Part shown: positions 16,499-24,705 of the stretch, in pieces
Layout of the letters: each line of letters begins with the position of its first letter
How positions within the stretch are numbered: the first letter of the stretch is position 1
Assembly: GCA_964482225.1 (NCBI GenBank)
Contig: CAYZWT010000020.1
Coordinates: 9,825-73,824, forward strand
Source: UBA1429 sp964482225
Lineage (GTDB): Bacteria; Chloroflexota; Anaerolineae; UBA1429
DNA length: 64,000 nucleotides
Direction: 5' to 3'
The notes under the pieces: model-generated
Databases searched by the model: none
What the model was told of the DNA's origin: nothing
The model's input: only the letters and a program-made list of their open reading frames with translations
Translations under genes and position numbers: made by a program

Positions 16499-16528
16499 TT
16501 GCCCAAACAGCATGGGATGCCCTATAGT
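16499..16528 (+). promoter_or_regulatory. Putative promoter of the alpha/beta hydrolase gene
   Basis: TTGCCC (16499-16504), 18-bp spacer, TATAGT (16523-16528), 50 bp before the ATG. Confidence 0.45.
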
Positions 16529-16578
16529 AGACGCAGCCGTGCGCAGACACGAGCGCGCCCGGCCCGAAAGGAGAACCG

Positions 16579-17412
16579 ATGCAGCATATCCAGGGTGCGT
16601 TTCACGGCGTGCGCAATGCCCGCATCCACTACCAGGGGTGGCTGCCCGAAGGAGCCGTGCGCGCGACGCTCATCATCGTCCATGGCCTGGGCGAGCATTG
16701 CGGGCGCTATGGCAACCTGGCCAACCACCTGGTCCCGCTGGGCTATGCCCTCTACGGGCTGGACCACATCGGCCACGGCCGATCGGAGGGCCGGCGCGAG
16801 GGCATCGAGCGTTTTGATGACTATACCGACACGCTGCGACTTTATGTCGAAATGGTGGCGGGCTGGCAGCCGGGCAAGCCCCTGTTCATGCTGGGGCACA
16901 GCATGGGCGGCCTGATCGCAGCGGATTACCTACCAGATCATCAGGGCGGCTTGGCCGGGGCCATCTTTTCTGCGCCCCTGCTCACAGCCGGCGATAGCGT
17001 TTCGCCCGCGACCATCTTGATGGCCCGGGTGCTTTCGGCGCTGGCGCCCCGGCTGGGCGTGGCGCCGCTGGATGTCACCGCCCTCTCGCGCGACCCGCAG
17101 GTGGTGGAGCGCTATGTTAACGATCCGTTGGTCTTTCACGGCAAGACGCCCGCGCGCTTGGGCGCCGAGCTGCTCAGGGCGATGCAGCGTGCGCGCTCCC
17201 GGCTGGGCGAGCTCACCCTGCCGTTCCTGGCCATCCAGGGCGGCGACGACAGGCTGGTCGCGCCCGCCGGCGCCCAGATGCTCTACGAACGGGCCGGCTC
17301 CCAAGACAAGACGCTCAAGCTCTACCCGGGGCTCTATCACGAGCTATTCAACGAGCCCGAGCGCGCCCTGGTGCTGGACGACGTGGCGAACTGGCTCGCC
17401 GCGCGGCTCTAG
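16579..17412 (+). CDS. Monoacylglycerol lipase-like alpha/beta hydrolase
   Basis: 277 residues, with AAAGGAGA ending five bases before ATG 16579. It is a serine hydrolase of the MGLL/lysophospholipase (Hydrolase_4) type. HGLGEHCGRY is the oxyanion-loop motif and LDHIGHGRSEG the family signature. Ser108 lies in GHSMGG; Asp is in GGDDRL and His in YHELF near the C-terminus. No signal peptide, so cytoplasmic. It would hydrolyse monoacylglycerols or related esters. It is monocistronic and convergent with the MDR gene, whose stop is 4 bp away. Confidence 0.9.
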   Translation: MQHIQGAFHGVRNARIHYQGWLPEGAVRATLIIVHGLGEHCGRYGNLANHLVPLGYALYGLDHIGHGRSEGRREGIERFDDYTDTLRLYVEMVAGWQPGKPLFMLGHSMGGLIAADYLPDHQGGLAGAIFSAPLLTAGDSVSPATILMARVLSALAPRLGVAPLDVTALSRDPQVVERYVNDPLVFHGKTPARLGAELLRAMQRARSRLGELTLPFLAIQGGDDRLVAPAGAQMLYERAGSQDKTLKLYPGLYHELFNEPERALVLDDVANWLAARL

Positions 17413-17415
17413 GCC

Positions 17416-18429
17416 CTACACCCGGCTCCAATCAAAGATGACCCCGATAGAGCCCGCCCGCTCGGTTTGCAGGCGGCGGTACACCTCGGGCGCCTCGGCG
17501 GGCGCGTGCCGGTGGGTGATCAGATCGCGCACGCGCATGCGCCCTTGCAGGATATAGTCATAGAACAGGGCAATGATCTCCGCCTCGGTCCAGGGCGAAT
17601 GCTCGGAAAAGTGGGGGGCCACAACGGAAGCGTGAATGCCCAGGATCGAGATGGCGTTGCTGAGCACCCCCGGCCCCAGGAACTGCTGGGTGGGCGTGGG
17701 GGTATCCCCCGTCAGCACCACGCGGCCCAGCCGTCGCAGCAGTTGCACGCACTGGGAGAGCACCGCCGGATGCCCCGTCACATCCCACACAGCGTCCAAC
17801 ATGCGTCCGCCGGTAAGCTCCTCGACTGCGGGGCGCGCCGCCTCGGCGGTGTCGCACAGGGCATGGGTGGCGCCGTGGGCCAGGGCCAGGCCCAACCGGC
17901 CCTGCACCGTATCAATGGCGATGACCTTGCGCGCCCCGGCCACGTGCAAATACTGGGTCACCAACTGGCCCAACATGCCCAGGCCGACCACGCCCACCGT
18001 CTCGCCCAGGGCCAACTGGGCGCGGCGCACGGCCAATTGGGTCGTGCTGGCCAGGGGGCCCCAGGCGGCCTCTTCCGCGCTCACGCCCTCAGGAACCCCA
18101 TAGGCCCGCTCCGGCGTCGTGAGGGTATACTGCTGGTGCGGCGTCGGGATCAGCACGCGCCACCCCTCCCAGGCGGGGTCCACGCCAGAGCCCAAGGCGA
18201 CCACCCGCGCCACCATGCTATAGCCAGGGCGGAACGGGTACTGCACCCAACGCGCCCAGTTGGTGCCGGGGTCAAAGACGCCGCGCAGGCAGTAGCTCTC
18301 GGTGCCGATGCTGATGAGCGAGCTTTCGGCGCGGCAGAGGATCTGCCCTGGCCCAGGCGGCCCTATCTGCTCCTCACGCAGCACGACCTCATTGGCCTGG
18401 GGGAAACTGATGTAGATAGAGTGAACCAT
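17416..18429 (-). CDS. MDR-family (zinc-type alcohol dehydrogenase-like) oxidoreductase
   Basis: 337 residues. The N-terminal GroES-like domain contains ISIGTESYCLRG and a PFRPGYSMVARV strand. The Rossmann domain has the NAD(P)-binding GVVGLGMLGQLV, with acidic IDT after strand 2 favouring NAD. The structural-zinc four-Cys lobe is absent, and the catalytic Cys/His pair is not evident (SIGTES instead of C-G-T/S-D), so it may be a zinc-independent or atypical member. Some relatives (BchC-like, threonine dehydrogenase-like) carry the same I-x-x-GTE pattern. It is followed downstream only by the convergent lipase. Confidence 0.8.
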   Translation of the reverse strand: MVHSIYISFPQANEVVLREEQIGPPGPGQILCRAESSLISIGTESYCLRGVFDPGTNWARWVQYPFRPGYSMVARVVALGSGVDPAWEGWRVLIPTPHQQYTLTTPERAYGVPEGVSAEEAAWGPLASTTQLAVRRAQLALGETVGVVGLGMLGQLVTQYLHVAGARKVIAIDTVQGRLGLALAHGATHALCDTAEAARPAVEELTGGRMLDAVWDVTGHPAVLSQCVQLLRRLGRVVLTGDTPTPTQQFLGPGVLSNAISILGIHASVVAPHFSEHSPWTEAEIIALFYDYILQGRMRVRDLITHRHAPAEAPEVYRRLQTERAGSIGVIFDWSRV

Positions 18430-18501
18430 GCTGGCCTCGCTTTCGGTTGGGCAAGGGATGGACGATGGCGTGTGAATGTGCGCACGTCTGAACGCCCGCG
18501 C

Positions 18502-19248
18502 CTACCAGGGCCATTCGACGCCTTGCCAATCCCGCAGCACCAGGCGCTCTTCGTCAGAGCGGCTGGGGACGTGGGGATCGTGGCCCCGCTCGCGTAGGAA
18601 ATAGGCCAGGGCGGGCACGGCGGCCTCCTCCGGCTCCAGCTCGCCCTGGGTGTTCTTGACGCCGCTCATGTACGAGCGCACCCAGCCCGGGTGATAGAGC
18701 CGAAAGGTATAGCCCAGGGGCCGCAGACGGTTGAACAACATGCGCGCCGCCATATTGAGGGCCGCCTTGGACGAGCAATAGCCAAACCAGGAGGTGCGCT
18801 GGGCGCGGTTGATGCTGCCCGCCTCGGAAGAGACAAAGCAGAGCCGCTTGAGCGCGCCGCGATCCAGTAGGGGCAGGAACGCCTCCACCATGCGCAAAGG
18901 CCCCAGGGCGTTGATGTTGTACAGGCGCTGCATCTCGGCATAGTCCTGGGGCTCGCGGATGCCCCGGGCCGAGGTGCGCGAGTTTACCCCGGCGTTGTTG
19001 ATCAGCAGGTCCACATGCGCCACGCTGGCGGCCACGGCCTGGGCGGCGGCCTGCACCGAGGCGGTATCCCCCACATCCAGGGGCGTGATGCGCAGCGCCC
19101 GCGGATAGCTGGCGGCCAGCTCGCTCAAGGCGGGCCATTCGGGCATGTACTGCCCGGCGAACACGCGCCAGCCACGGGCCAAGAGGCGGGTCGTCAGAGC
19201 CAGCCCCAGGCCCCGGTCGGCCCCCGTCACAACTGCGATCTGTTCCAT
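18502..19248 (-). CDS. SDR-family oxidoreductase (copy B)
   Basis: 248 residues from ATG 19248, with GGAGGAG upstream. It is a short-chain dehydrogenase: TGADRGLG nucleotide motif, LDVGD, NNAGVNS, catalytic Ser in CFVSSEAGS, YCSSK (Tyr-x-x-x-Lys). It is a tandem paralogue of the next gene upstream (19269-19982) and shares an exact stretch of about 70 nt over the CFVSSEAGS region. Its C-terminus is longer (RERGHDPHVPSRSDEERLVLRDWQG). Substrate unknown; SDRs of this size reduce ketones or oxidise alcohols with NAD(P). Confidence 0.9.
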   Translation of the reverse strand: MEQIAVVTGADRGLGLALTTRLLARGWRVFAGQYMPEWPALSELAASYPRALRITPLDVGDTASVQAAAQAVAASVAHVDLLINNAGVNSRTSARGIREPQDYAEMQRLYNINALGPLRMVEAFLPLLDRGALKRLCFVSSEAGSINRAQRTSWFGYCSSKAALNMAARMLFNRLRPLGYTFRLYHPGWVRSYMSGVKNTQGELEPEEAAVPALAYFLRERGHDPHVPSRSDEERLVLRDWQGVEWPW

Positions 19249-19268
19249 GCTCCGCTCCTCCGCTCCCG

Positions 19269-19982
19269 CTAAAAGGGCCATTCGCCCCCCAAGTAGTCAA
19301 TCATCACCAGTCGGTCCTCGTCCTCGCGCTCTCCGGTGAAATAGGCCAGGGCAGGCACGGCGGCTTCCTCCGGCTCCATATCGGCATGCACGCCCTTGGC
19401 CCCCGACATATAGCCGCGCATCCAGCCCGGGTGGTACAGCCGAAAGGTATAGCCCTCCGGATGCAGGCTGTTGAACAGCAGCCTGATGATCATATTGAGG
19501 GCCGTCTTGGACATGCCATAGCCATAGCCGGTATCCCGGTGGGCCAGGGCCACGCTGCCCGCCTCAGAAGAGACAAAGCAGAGCCGCTTGAGCGCGCCGC
19601 GATCCAGTAGGGGCAGGAACGCCTCCACCATGCGCAGCCCGCCCAAAGAGTTGATGTTGTAGGCCCGCATCATGGCCTCATGGTCCAGGCCCTCGCCCAG
19701 GGCGCCGCGCCCGCCCGTGATGCCGGCGTTGCTGATCAGCAGGTCCACATGCCCCACCTCGGCGGCCACGGCCTGGGCAGCGGCCTGCACCGAGGCGGTA
19801 TCCCCCACATCCAATGGGACGATCCGCAGACTTTGCGGATGGCCGGCGGCCAGCTCGCTCAGGGCGGGCCACTCGGGCAAGTACTGCCCGGCGAACACGC
19901 GCCAGCCCCGCTCCAACAGGCCGGCCGTCAGGGCCAGCCCCAGGCCGCGGTCGGCCCCCGTCACAACTGCGATTTGCTCCAT
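19269..19982 (-). CDS. SDR-family oxidoreductase (copy A)
   Basis: 237 residues with the same N-terminus as copy B (MEQIAVVTGADRGLGLAL). It has TGADRGLG, ISNAG, CFVSSEAGS and YGMSK. Copy B follows 20 bp downstream, so they form a two-gene operon. The paralogues differ mainly in the substrate loop after the active site and in their tails. The ribosome site upstream is weak (GAGGTGAT about 6 bases before the ATG). Confidence 0.9.
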   Translation of the reverse strand: MEQIAVVTGADRGLGLALTAGLLERGWRVFAGQYLPEWPALSELAAGHPQSLRIVPLDVGDTASVQAAAQAVAAEVGHVDLLISNAGITGGRGALGEGLDHEAMMRAYNINSLGGLRMVEAFLPLLDRGALKRLCFVSSEAGSVALAHRDTGYGYGMSKTALNMIIRLLFNSLHPEGYTFRLYHPGWMRGYMSGAKGVHADMEPEEAAVPALAYFTGEREDEDRLVMIDYLGGEWPF

Positions 19983-20093
19983 ATTCTATCACCTCAAAAA
20001 TCCGGGCTCATCCTGGGGGCACCCTGCGCATACATGCGCCTGGGGTGCCCCTACCTCGTCTTCTCGGCGACTTGGTCTGCGAGACGCTGCCCG

Positions 20094-20720
20094 TCAGCCT
20101 TGCCCGGCGCACCAGGCCAGGGTGTTGCGCAACAGGGCCTGGAAGGAAGGATGCTGCCACACCTCTACATTGTGCCCAGGGGTGAGCACGCACACCCGCC
20201 CCGCGCCCTCGGCCCGCGTCCAGGCGCCCGGCTGGTCGCCGTGCTCAGACGTGGTGGTCACGAATACGTCCACCCCCGGATCGTCCACGATCATGTGATA
20301 GTGCTCGTCCACCAGGGTAAACGGCTCGACGCCCCGGCACAGGGCGTGCCCGGCATGCGGCGTGATGGTGACGGGACACTGCTTGGGGTGCTGCTCGAAC
20401 ACGCCGCCCATCAGCGCCCGCAACGTGGGCGTATCCCGGTAGCCCGCCGTGCCCGAGTGTACGACCAACATGCCGCGGCCGGCCTGCACATAGGCCGCAA
20501 AGGCCGCCTCCACCTCGGGCGTCATCCAAGGGTCGCGGTTCTCGGCAGTGATGTTGTTGGATTTCACAAACAGGGTCACAGGATAGGCTGCCATCGCCTC
20601 GGCAGACCAGTCGGTTGCGTCCTCAATATAGTCGAACTCGTGCTCTTGCAGCAGCTCTAGCCCGGCGCGGGCTATTTTGCCGGGGTGCCAATAATCGTCA
20701 GCGATGACCAGGACGCGCAT
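20094..20720 (-). CDS. ThuA-like (trehalose-utilization-type) protein
   Basis: 208 residues from ATG 20720, with GGAGGAGG five bases upstream. A class I glutamine amidotransferase-like flavodoxin fold: MRVLVIADDYWHPG, VTLFVKSNN, AYVQAGRGMLVVHSGTAGY and ITPHAGHALCRGVEPFTLVDEHYHM. These match ThuA-domain proteins, which lack the amidotransferase Cys; GMLVVHSGTA replaces the usual FHGG-type strand. The C-terminus (RVCVLTPGHNVEVWQHPSFQALL) contains the conserved GH. Relatives occur in sugar-catabolic loci; exact function is unknown. Confidence 0.82.
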   Translation of the reverse strand: MRVLVIADDYWHPGKIARAGLELLQEHEFDYIEDATDWSAEAMAAYPVTLFVKSNNITAENRDPWMTPEVEAAFAAYVQAGRGMLVVHSGTAGYRDTPTLRALMGGVFEQHPKQCPVTITPHAGHALCRGVEPFTLVDEHYHMIVDDPGVDVFVTTTSEHGDQPGAWTRAEGAGRVCVLTPGHNVEVWQHPSFQALLRNTLAWCAGQG

Positions 20721-20821
20721 GGGGACCTCCTCCATGGGCCGGTTCACGTCGGCCCGCTCTGCCTACATCGGATCGAAACGCGCACATCATGCCCGAGCAG
20801 CGCTCGCGTGTCAAGGCGCTA

Positions 20822-21122
20822 TCAGTTCAGACTTGAAAGCGGCCAACACGTTGGGTACGTCGGTGGGGAGCATTGGGGCGCGGGCCTGTCGCCGGTTACG
20901 CTGCGTACGCATACATGCATACGCAGCGTAACCGGCGACAGGCGGCTGATGTGGCACGGACCAGAGTCCTGGACAAAGCAAGCTGCGCTTGCTTTGTTTG
21001 GTGCTGCGCTTCGGACGAAGCGTAGCTTCGTTGGCGGGCGAGACGCCCGCCCTCCAGTGCCTTGAGCGCACGTAGCTGTCAGCACACGCGGTTATGATCT
21101 CATCGCCCCAAATCTGAACAGC
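20822..21122. repeat. Intergenic palindromic element (copy 3) with a 60-nt palindrome
   Basis: Fills most of the non-coding stretch 20721-21204. It holds a 29-bp stem with a 2-nt loop and one mismatch (20884-20943), an 11-bp stem with loop TGC (20973-20997), the CTTCGGACGAAG palindrome and the common 19-nt hairpin (21033-21051). GTTCAGACTT near the left end (20825) and AAATCTGAAC near the right end (21110-21119) form a short imperfect inverted repeat, suggesting the ends of a MITE-like unit. Confidence 0.75.
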
Positions 21123-21144
21123 TACTCAAGGCGTGGCAGCGCCT

Positions 21145-21173
21145 TTGACACCGCCTGCCCCCTATGCCATACT
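21145..21173 (+). promoter_or_regulatory. Promoter of the flavin reductase-tsaE-tsaB-rimI-surE operon
   Basis: TTGACA (21145-21150), 17-bp spacer, CATACT (21168-21173). It lies 31 bp before GTG 21205 and inside any longer version of the ORF, so it supports the GTG start. Confidence 0.6.
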
Positions 21174-21204
21174 CTCGGCATCATTGCGGGGGGAAAGCAA
21201 GGTC

Positions 21205-21783
21205 GTGAAGCAAGAGGCGCCGCTCACGTTGGCCCACCGGCTGTTGGCAGGCCAGCCGGCCTGCTTGCTGACCGTGCGCTATCGCGGGCGTGAGAACGTC
21301 ATGGCCCTGGCCTGGACCTGCCCGATCAGCCTGGCGCCGCCCCTGCTCGCTCTGGCGGTACATCCCTCGCGCTATAGCCACGACATGTTGGCCCGCAGCC
21401 AAGAATGCGTGCTGAATATCCCCGGGCGGCCCTATGCCGAGCAGCTTGTGCGCTGCGGCAGCGTCTCGGGCGACCAGGGAGACAAGCTGCGCGAGAGCGG
21501 CCTGACCCTCGCCCAGGGCCGCCGCGTCGAGGCGCCCTGGATCGAGGAATGTTTGGCCCATATCGAATGCGCCGTCGTTGATATCCTGGCCCCCGGCGAT
21601 CACTCGCTCTTTGTGGTCGAGGTGGTGGGTGCCTGGGCCGAGGAGGAGGCTTTTGGCCAAACGTGGAAGGTGGATGACCAGCAGGAAGACCTGTTGCCCC
21701 TGCACCATCTGGGCAGCGGGCGCTTTGGGCTGTTGGGAACGTCGTTCTCTATTCGACAGGCGGCGCATGAGGACGACAGGTAG
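21205..21783 (+). CDS. Flavin reductase-like (FMN-binding split barrel) protein
   Basis: 192 residues from GTG 21205; the frame starts at 21133 but the promoter falls within that part. DIM6/NTAB flavin-reductase fold: PACLLTVRYRGRENVMALAWTCPIS (FMN phosphate loop), LLALAVHPSRYSHDMLARSQECVLNIPG and GDQGDKLRESGLTLA are the conserved blocks. Members bind FMN and reduce flavins with NAD(P)H or act as flavoredoxins. It lies 27 bp upstream of tsaE and is probably cotranscribed, though functionally unrelated to tRNA modification. Confidence 0.85.
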   Translation: MKQEAPLTLAHRLLAGQPACLLTVRYRGRENVMALAWTCPISLAPPLLALAVHPSRYSHDMLARSQECVLNIPGRPYAEQLVRCGSVSGDQGDKLRESGLTLAQGRRVEAPWIEECLAHIECAVVDILAPGDHSLFVVEVVGAWAEEEAFGQTWKVDDQQEDLLPLHHLGSGRFGLLGTSFSIRQAAHEDDR

Positions 21784-21810
21784 CCTCTCATCAAGCAAGC
21801 AGGAAGGCCC

Positions 21811-22314
21811 GTGAGCCCCATACTGACCGATCATGCCTTTGACGCGGTGACCCACAGCCCGGCGCAGACGCTGGCCATTGGCGAGCGCCTGGGCCAGCTC
21901 TTGCGCGCCGGCGATGTGGTCTGCTTGCAGGGCGATCTGGGCACGGGCAAGACCTGCCTCACCCAGGGCATCGGCGCAGGGCTGCACGTGGATGGCATCA
22001 TCAACAGCCCCACGTTCGTCTTTGTGAACGAGTACCCGCCCGCCCACAAAGGCCCCTATCTCTATCATGTGGACCTGTATCGCGTGGCGGACTATATGGA
22101 CGTGCTCAGCCTCGGGCTGGAGGACTATATCTATGGCGATGGCGTCACGGTGATCGAATGGGCCGACCGCGCCCGCGAGGCCATGCCCAGACAGCGGCTC
22201 TGGATCACCCTGACCTACACCGACGAAATGAAGCGCACGCTGATCTTTGAGGCCATAGGCGAGCACTATATCGAGGTCGTTCGGGCCCTGAAGAAGGCGA
22301 TCTATGGCGTTTGA
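21811..22314 (+). CDS. tsaE: tRNA threonylcarbamoyladenosine biosynthesis ATPase TsaE
   Basis: 167 residues, GTG start with AGGAAGG upstream. P-loop GDLGTGKTCLTQGIG, the switch-like SPTFVFVNEY and the DLYRV motif with LGLEDY are diagnostic of TsaE. TsaE drives turnover of the TsaBD complex that attaches threonylcarbamoyl to A37 of ANN-decoding tRNAs. The next gene is tsaB. tsaD is not in the window. Confidence 0.95.
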   Translation: MSPILTDHAFDAVTHSPAQTLAIGERLGQLLRAGDVVCLQGDLGTGKTCLTQGIGAGLHVDGIINSPTFVFVNEYPPAHKGPYLYHVDLYRVADYMDVLSLGLEDYIYGDGVTVIEWADRAREAMPRQRLWITLTYTDEMKRTLIFEAIGEHYIEVVRALKKAIYGV

Positions 22315-22351
22315 GCGCCTCGGGGCGCCCGCCTTGAGCTGAGGAGTTGCC

Positions 22352-23026
22352 ATGTTACTGGCCATTGACACGGCCACCCGGTTGGCCAGCATTGCACTAT
22401 ATGATGACGCGGGCATCTGGGCCGAGGCAAGCTGGCGCTCGCAGAACAACCATTCCGTCGAGGTAATGCCCACCATCGCCGCCATGCTGGCGCGCCAGGG
22501 GCTCGCCTTTGCCGACCTATCCGGCGTGGCCGTGGCCCAGGGGCCCGGCTCGTTCACCGGCCTGCGCATCGGCATGAGCCTGGCCAAGGGGCTCTGTCTC
22601 GGCCTGGAGATCCCCCTCATCGCCATCCCCACCCTGGAAATCGCCGCCTATGCCGCGGGCGATCCCGGCGTGCCCGTGCTGGCCGTGCTGGAAGCTGGGC
22701 GGGGGCGCATCTGCGTGGGAGCGTTTCTGTATGAGGATGGGCTGCCCACCCTACAGGGCGAGCTGGCGCTGCACGAAGCGGCCCTGTGGGAGCCGGATCT
22801 ATCCGATCCTGTCCTGGTCATCGGCGAGGTGGATGGTTCCCTGGCCGAGCGGCTGCTGGCCCTGCCTGGCGCGGCAAACCTGGCCATCTCTTCGCTGGCG
22901 GGATCGCTGCGGCGGGCTGGTTATCTGGCCGAGTTGGCCTGGGAACGGCTGCAGCGTGGCGAGATCGCCGATCTGGACACCCTGAGCCCGATCTATGTGC
23001 AGTTTGCCTCCAGCCCGGACGCCTAG
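22352..23026 (+). CDS. tsaB: tRNA threonylcarbamoyladenosine biosynthesis protein TsaB
   Basis: 224 residues, ASKHA-like fold. LLAIDTATRLASIALYDD, NNHSVEVMPTI and VAQGPGSFTGLRIGMSLAKGL are conserved TsaB blocks; the last is the signature. It has no kinase/peptidase active site of its own and scaffolds TsaD. ATG 22352 has TGAGGAG upstream. It sits between tsaE (37 bp) and rimI (4 bp). Confidence 0.95.
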   Translation: MLLAIDTATRLASIALYDDAGIWAEASWRSQNNHSVEVMPTIAAMLARQGLAFADLSGVAVAQGPGSFTGLRIGMSLAKGLCLGLEIPLIAIPTLEIAAYAAGDPGVPVLAVLEAGRGRICVGAFLYEDGLPTLQGELALHEAALWEPDLSDPVLVIGEVDGSLAERLLALPGAANLAISSLAGSLRRAGYLAELAWERLQRGEIADLDTLSPIYVQFASSPDA

Positions 23027-23030
23027 CTCC

Positions 23031-23666
23031 ATGGACCTTGCCGGCCTCCCCTACAGCCTGGACAAGATGCACCTGGCCGATCTGCCCACCATCTCGTTCA
23101 TCGAGCGGCAGGTCTTTGCCACACCCTGGTCCATCCAGGCCTATCGCCAAGAGGTGCTCTACCATGAGACGGCCAGTTATCTGGTGCTGCGCTATGCAGG
23201 CGCGCGCCCCGGCGGGGGCGGAGCGTGGCAGCGCCCCTGGGGCGCCCGCCAAGACCCCACGCTGTTGGGCTATGGCGGCGTGTGGATGATCCTGGAGGAG
23301 GCACACATCAGCACCCTGGCCGTGCGCCCCGAGTGGCGGGAACAGGGCTTGGGCGAATTGCTGCTGGCCGCCTTGATCGAACAGGCGCTGGAGCAGGCCG
23401 CCGAGACCGTTACCCTGGAGGTGCGGGAAAGCAACCGCGCAGCCCAGGGTCTTTATGTAAAATACGGCTTTGAGACCGTCGGGCTACGAAAACGTTACTA
23501 CCCGGATAACCAGGAGGACGCCCTGATCATGTCTACGCCGCCGATCCAGACGGCCGCCTATCGCACGGACTATAAGGCGCGGGTGGAGGCGCTTGTACGC
23601 AGACTGCGGGCCTCCCCCGACGTGCCCAAGGCAGAGCCGGGCGCCTGCCATGCGAGCCTCGTATGA
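23031..23666 (+). CDS. rimI: Ribosomal-protein-alanine N-acetyltransferase RimI-like
   Basis: 211 residues from ATG 23031. GNAT fold: LADLPTISFIERQVFATPWS N-terminus, VWMILEEAHISTLAVRPEWREQGLGELLL (motif A, Q/R-x-x-G-x-G), EVRESNRAAQGLYVKYGFETVGLRKRYY (motif B). The order TsaE-TsaB-RimI is typical of bacteria. A Gly/Arg-rich insert (GARPGGGGAWQRPWGARQ) and a roughly 45-residue C-terminal tail are longer than E. coli RimI (148 residues). It probably acetylates an N-terminal Ala of S18 or similar proteins. Confidence 0.9.
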   Translation: MDLAGLPYSLDKMHLADLPTISFIERQVFATPWSIQAYRQEVLYHETASYLVLRYAGARPGGGGAWQRPWGARQDPTLLGYGGVWMILEEAHISTLAVRPEWREQGLGELLLAALIEQALEQAAETVTLEVRESNRAAQGLYVKYGFETVGLRKRYYPDNQEDALIMSTPPIQTAAYRTDYKARVEALVRRLRASPDVPKAEPGACHASLV

Positions 23667-24445
23667 GCCAGGCTGCTCACACCCGACCCTATCTCTTGCT
23701 CACCAATGACGACGGCGTCATGGCGCCCGGTCTATTGGCCCTGGCCCAGCGCCTGGGCCAGGTGGCCGAGTTGGCGATCATCGCCCCTGAGCACAACTGG
23801 TCGGCCTCGGGCCACTCGAAGACCATGCACAAGCCGCTGCGCGTGCGGCCCACGCGCCTGGCCGATGGCTCCGAGGCGCTGACGGCCAGCGGCTCGCCCT
23901 CCGATTGCGTCGCCCTGGCGCTGCTGGGCGTGCTGGAGCGCACCCCCGACCTGGTGATCTCGGGCATCAACCAGGGGGCCAACGTCGGCCACGACCTGAC
24001 CTATTCCGGCACCGTCTCGGCGGCGATGGAGGCCGTGATCGGCGGCATCCCCGCCATCGCCATCTCGCTGGATAGCTATGTGGACGGGCGCTTTGAGGCG
24101 GCCGCCGCCTTTGCCGCGCGATTGGCCCAAGCCGTGTTGGCCCACGGCGATGGGCAGGCCCGGCTGCTGAACGTCAATGTGCCCGCTCTGCCCAAGGAAG
24201 AGCTCCGGGGCGTGCAGATCACGCGGCTGGGCCAGCGCATCTACCGCGACGCCCTGGTCAAGCGCGCCGATCCGCGCGGCCAGCTCTACTACTGGATCGG
24301 GGGGGAGCCGCCGGAGGGCATCCCCGAGGAGGGCACCGACATCGGCGCCCTCAGCCAGGGCTATATCTCGATCACGCCGGTGGCGCTGGATCTCACCGAC
24401 CACGCCGCCATCGAGGCGCTCAAGGGTTGGCCGCTGAGCCTGTAG
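23663..24445 (+). CDS. surE: 5'/3'-nucleotidase SurE
   Basis: 260 residues; its ATG overlaps the rimI stop (ATGA). SurE motifs: LLLTNDDGVMAPGL with the metal-binding Asp-Asp, APEHNWSASGHS, the substrate-specificity block ASGSPSDCVALAL, and ISGINQGANVGHDLTYSGTV with Asn. Metal-dependent survival-type nucleotidases dephosphorylate nucleoside monophosphates and short polyphosphates. It is the last gene of the operon. Confidence 0.95.
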   Translation: MSQAAHTRPYLLLTNDDGVMAPGLLALAQRLGQVAELAIIAPEHNWSASGHSKTMHKPLRVRPTRLADGSEALTASGSPSDCVALALLGVLERTPDLVISGINQGANVGHDLTYSGTVSAAMEAVIGGIPAIAISLDSYVDGRFEAAAAFAARLAQAVLAHGDGQARLLNVNVPALPKEELRGVQITRLGQRIYRDALVKRADPRGQLYYWIGGEPPEGIPEEGTDIGALSQGYISITPVALDLTDHAAIEALKGWPLSL

Positions 24446-24478
24446 GAAAAGATGGGGCGCGCGGTTGCACTGCGCGTT

Positions 24479-24607
24479 ACGCTGCGTACGCAGCGTAGGC
24501 GGGCGAGACGCCCGCCCTCCATAGCCGAATCTATGTGCTCACCGATTGCAGGATAATGGCATCATCGTTCTGGTCAGTTAGGAGCTCGTCCCCTCGAATC
24601 TGAACTT
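24479..24607. repeat. Intergenic palindromic element (copy 4)
   Basis: A perfect 18-nt palindrome (24479-24496) abuts the 19-nt hairpin (24498-24516), followed by CCTCC, the tail shared with copy 1 and AATCTGAACTTG near 24598. It fills the space between surE and the next promoter. Confidence 0.75.
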
Positions 24608-24637
24608 GTACAAGTGTCTGGCCCGCCCCCGGAACGA

Positions 24638-24666
24638 TTGGCCGCGCCCTGGCCTTGTGGTATAAT
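24638..24666 (+). promoter_or_regulatory. Promoter upstream of the bifunctional nuclease-dnaB gene row
   Basis: TTGGCC (24638-24643), 17-bp spacer, perfect TATAAT (24661-24666), 39 bp before GTG 24706. Confidence 0.65.
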
Positions 24667-24705
24667 GCCTCGTGTCAGGCAGCCACACCCAGGAGTAATG
24701 GCGCC

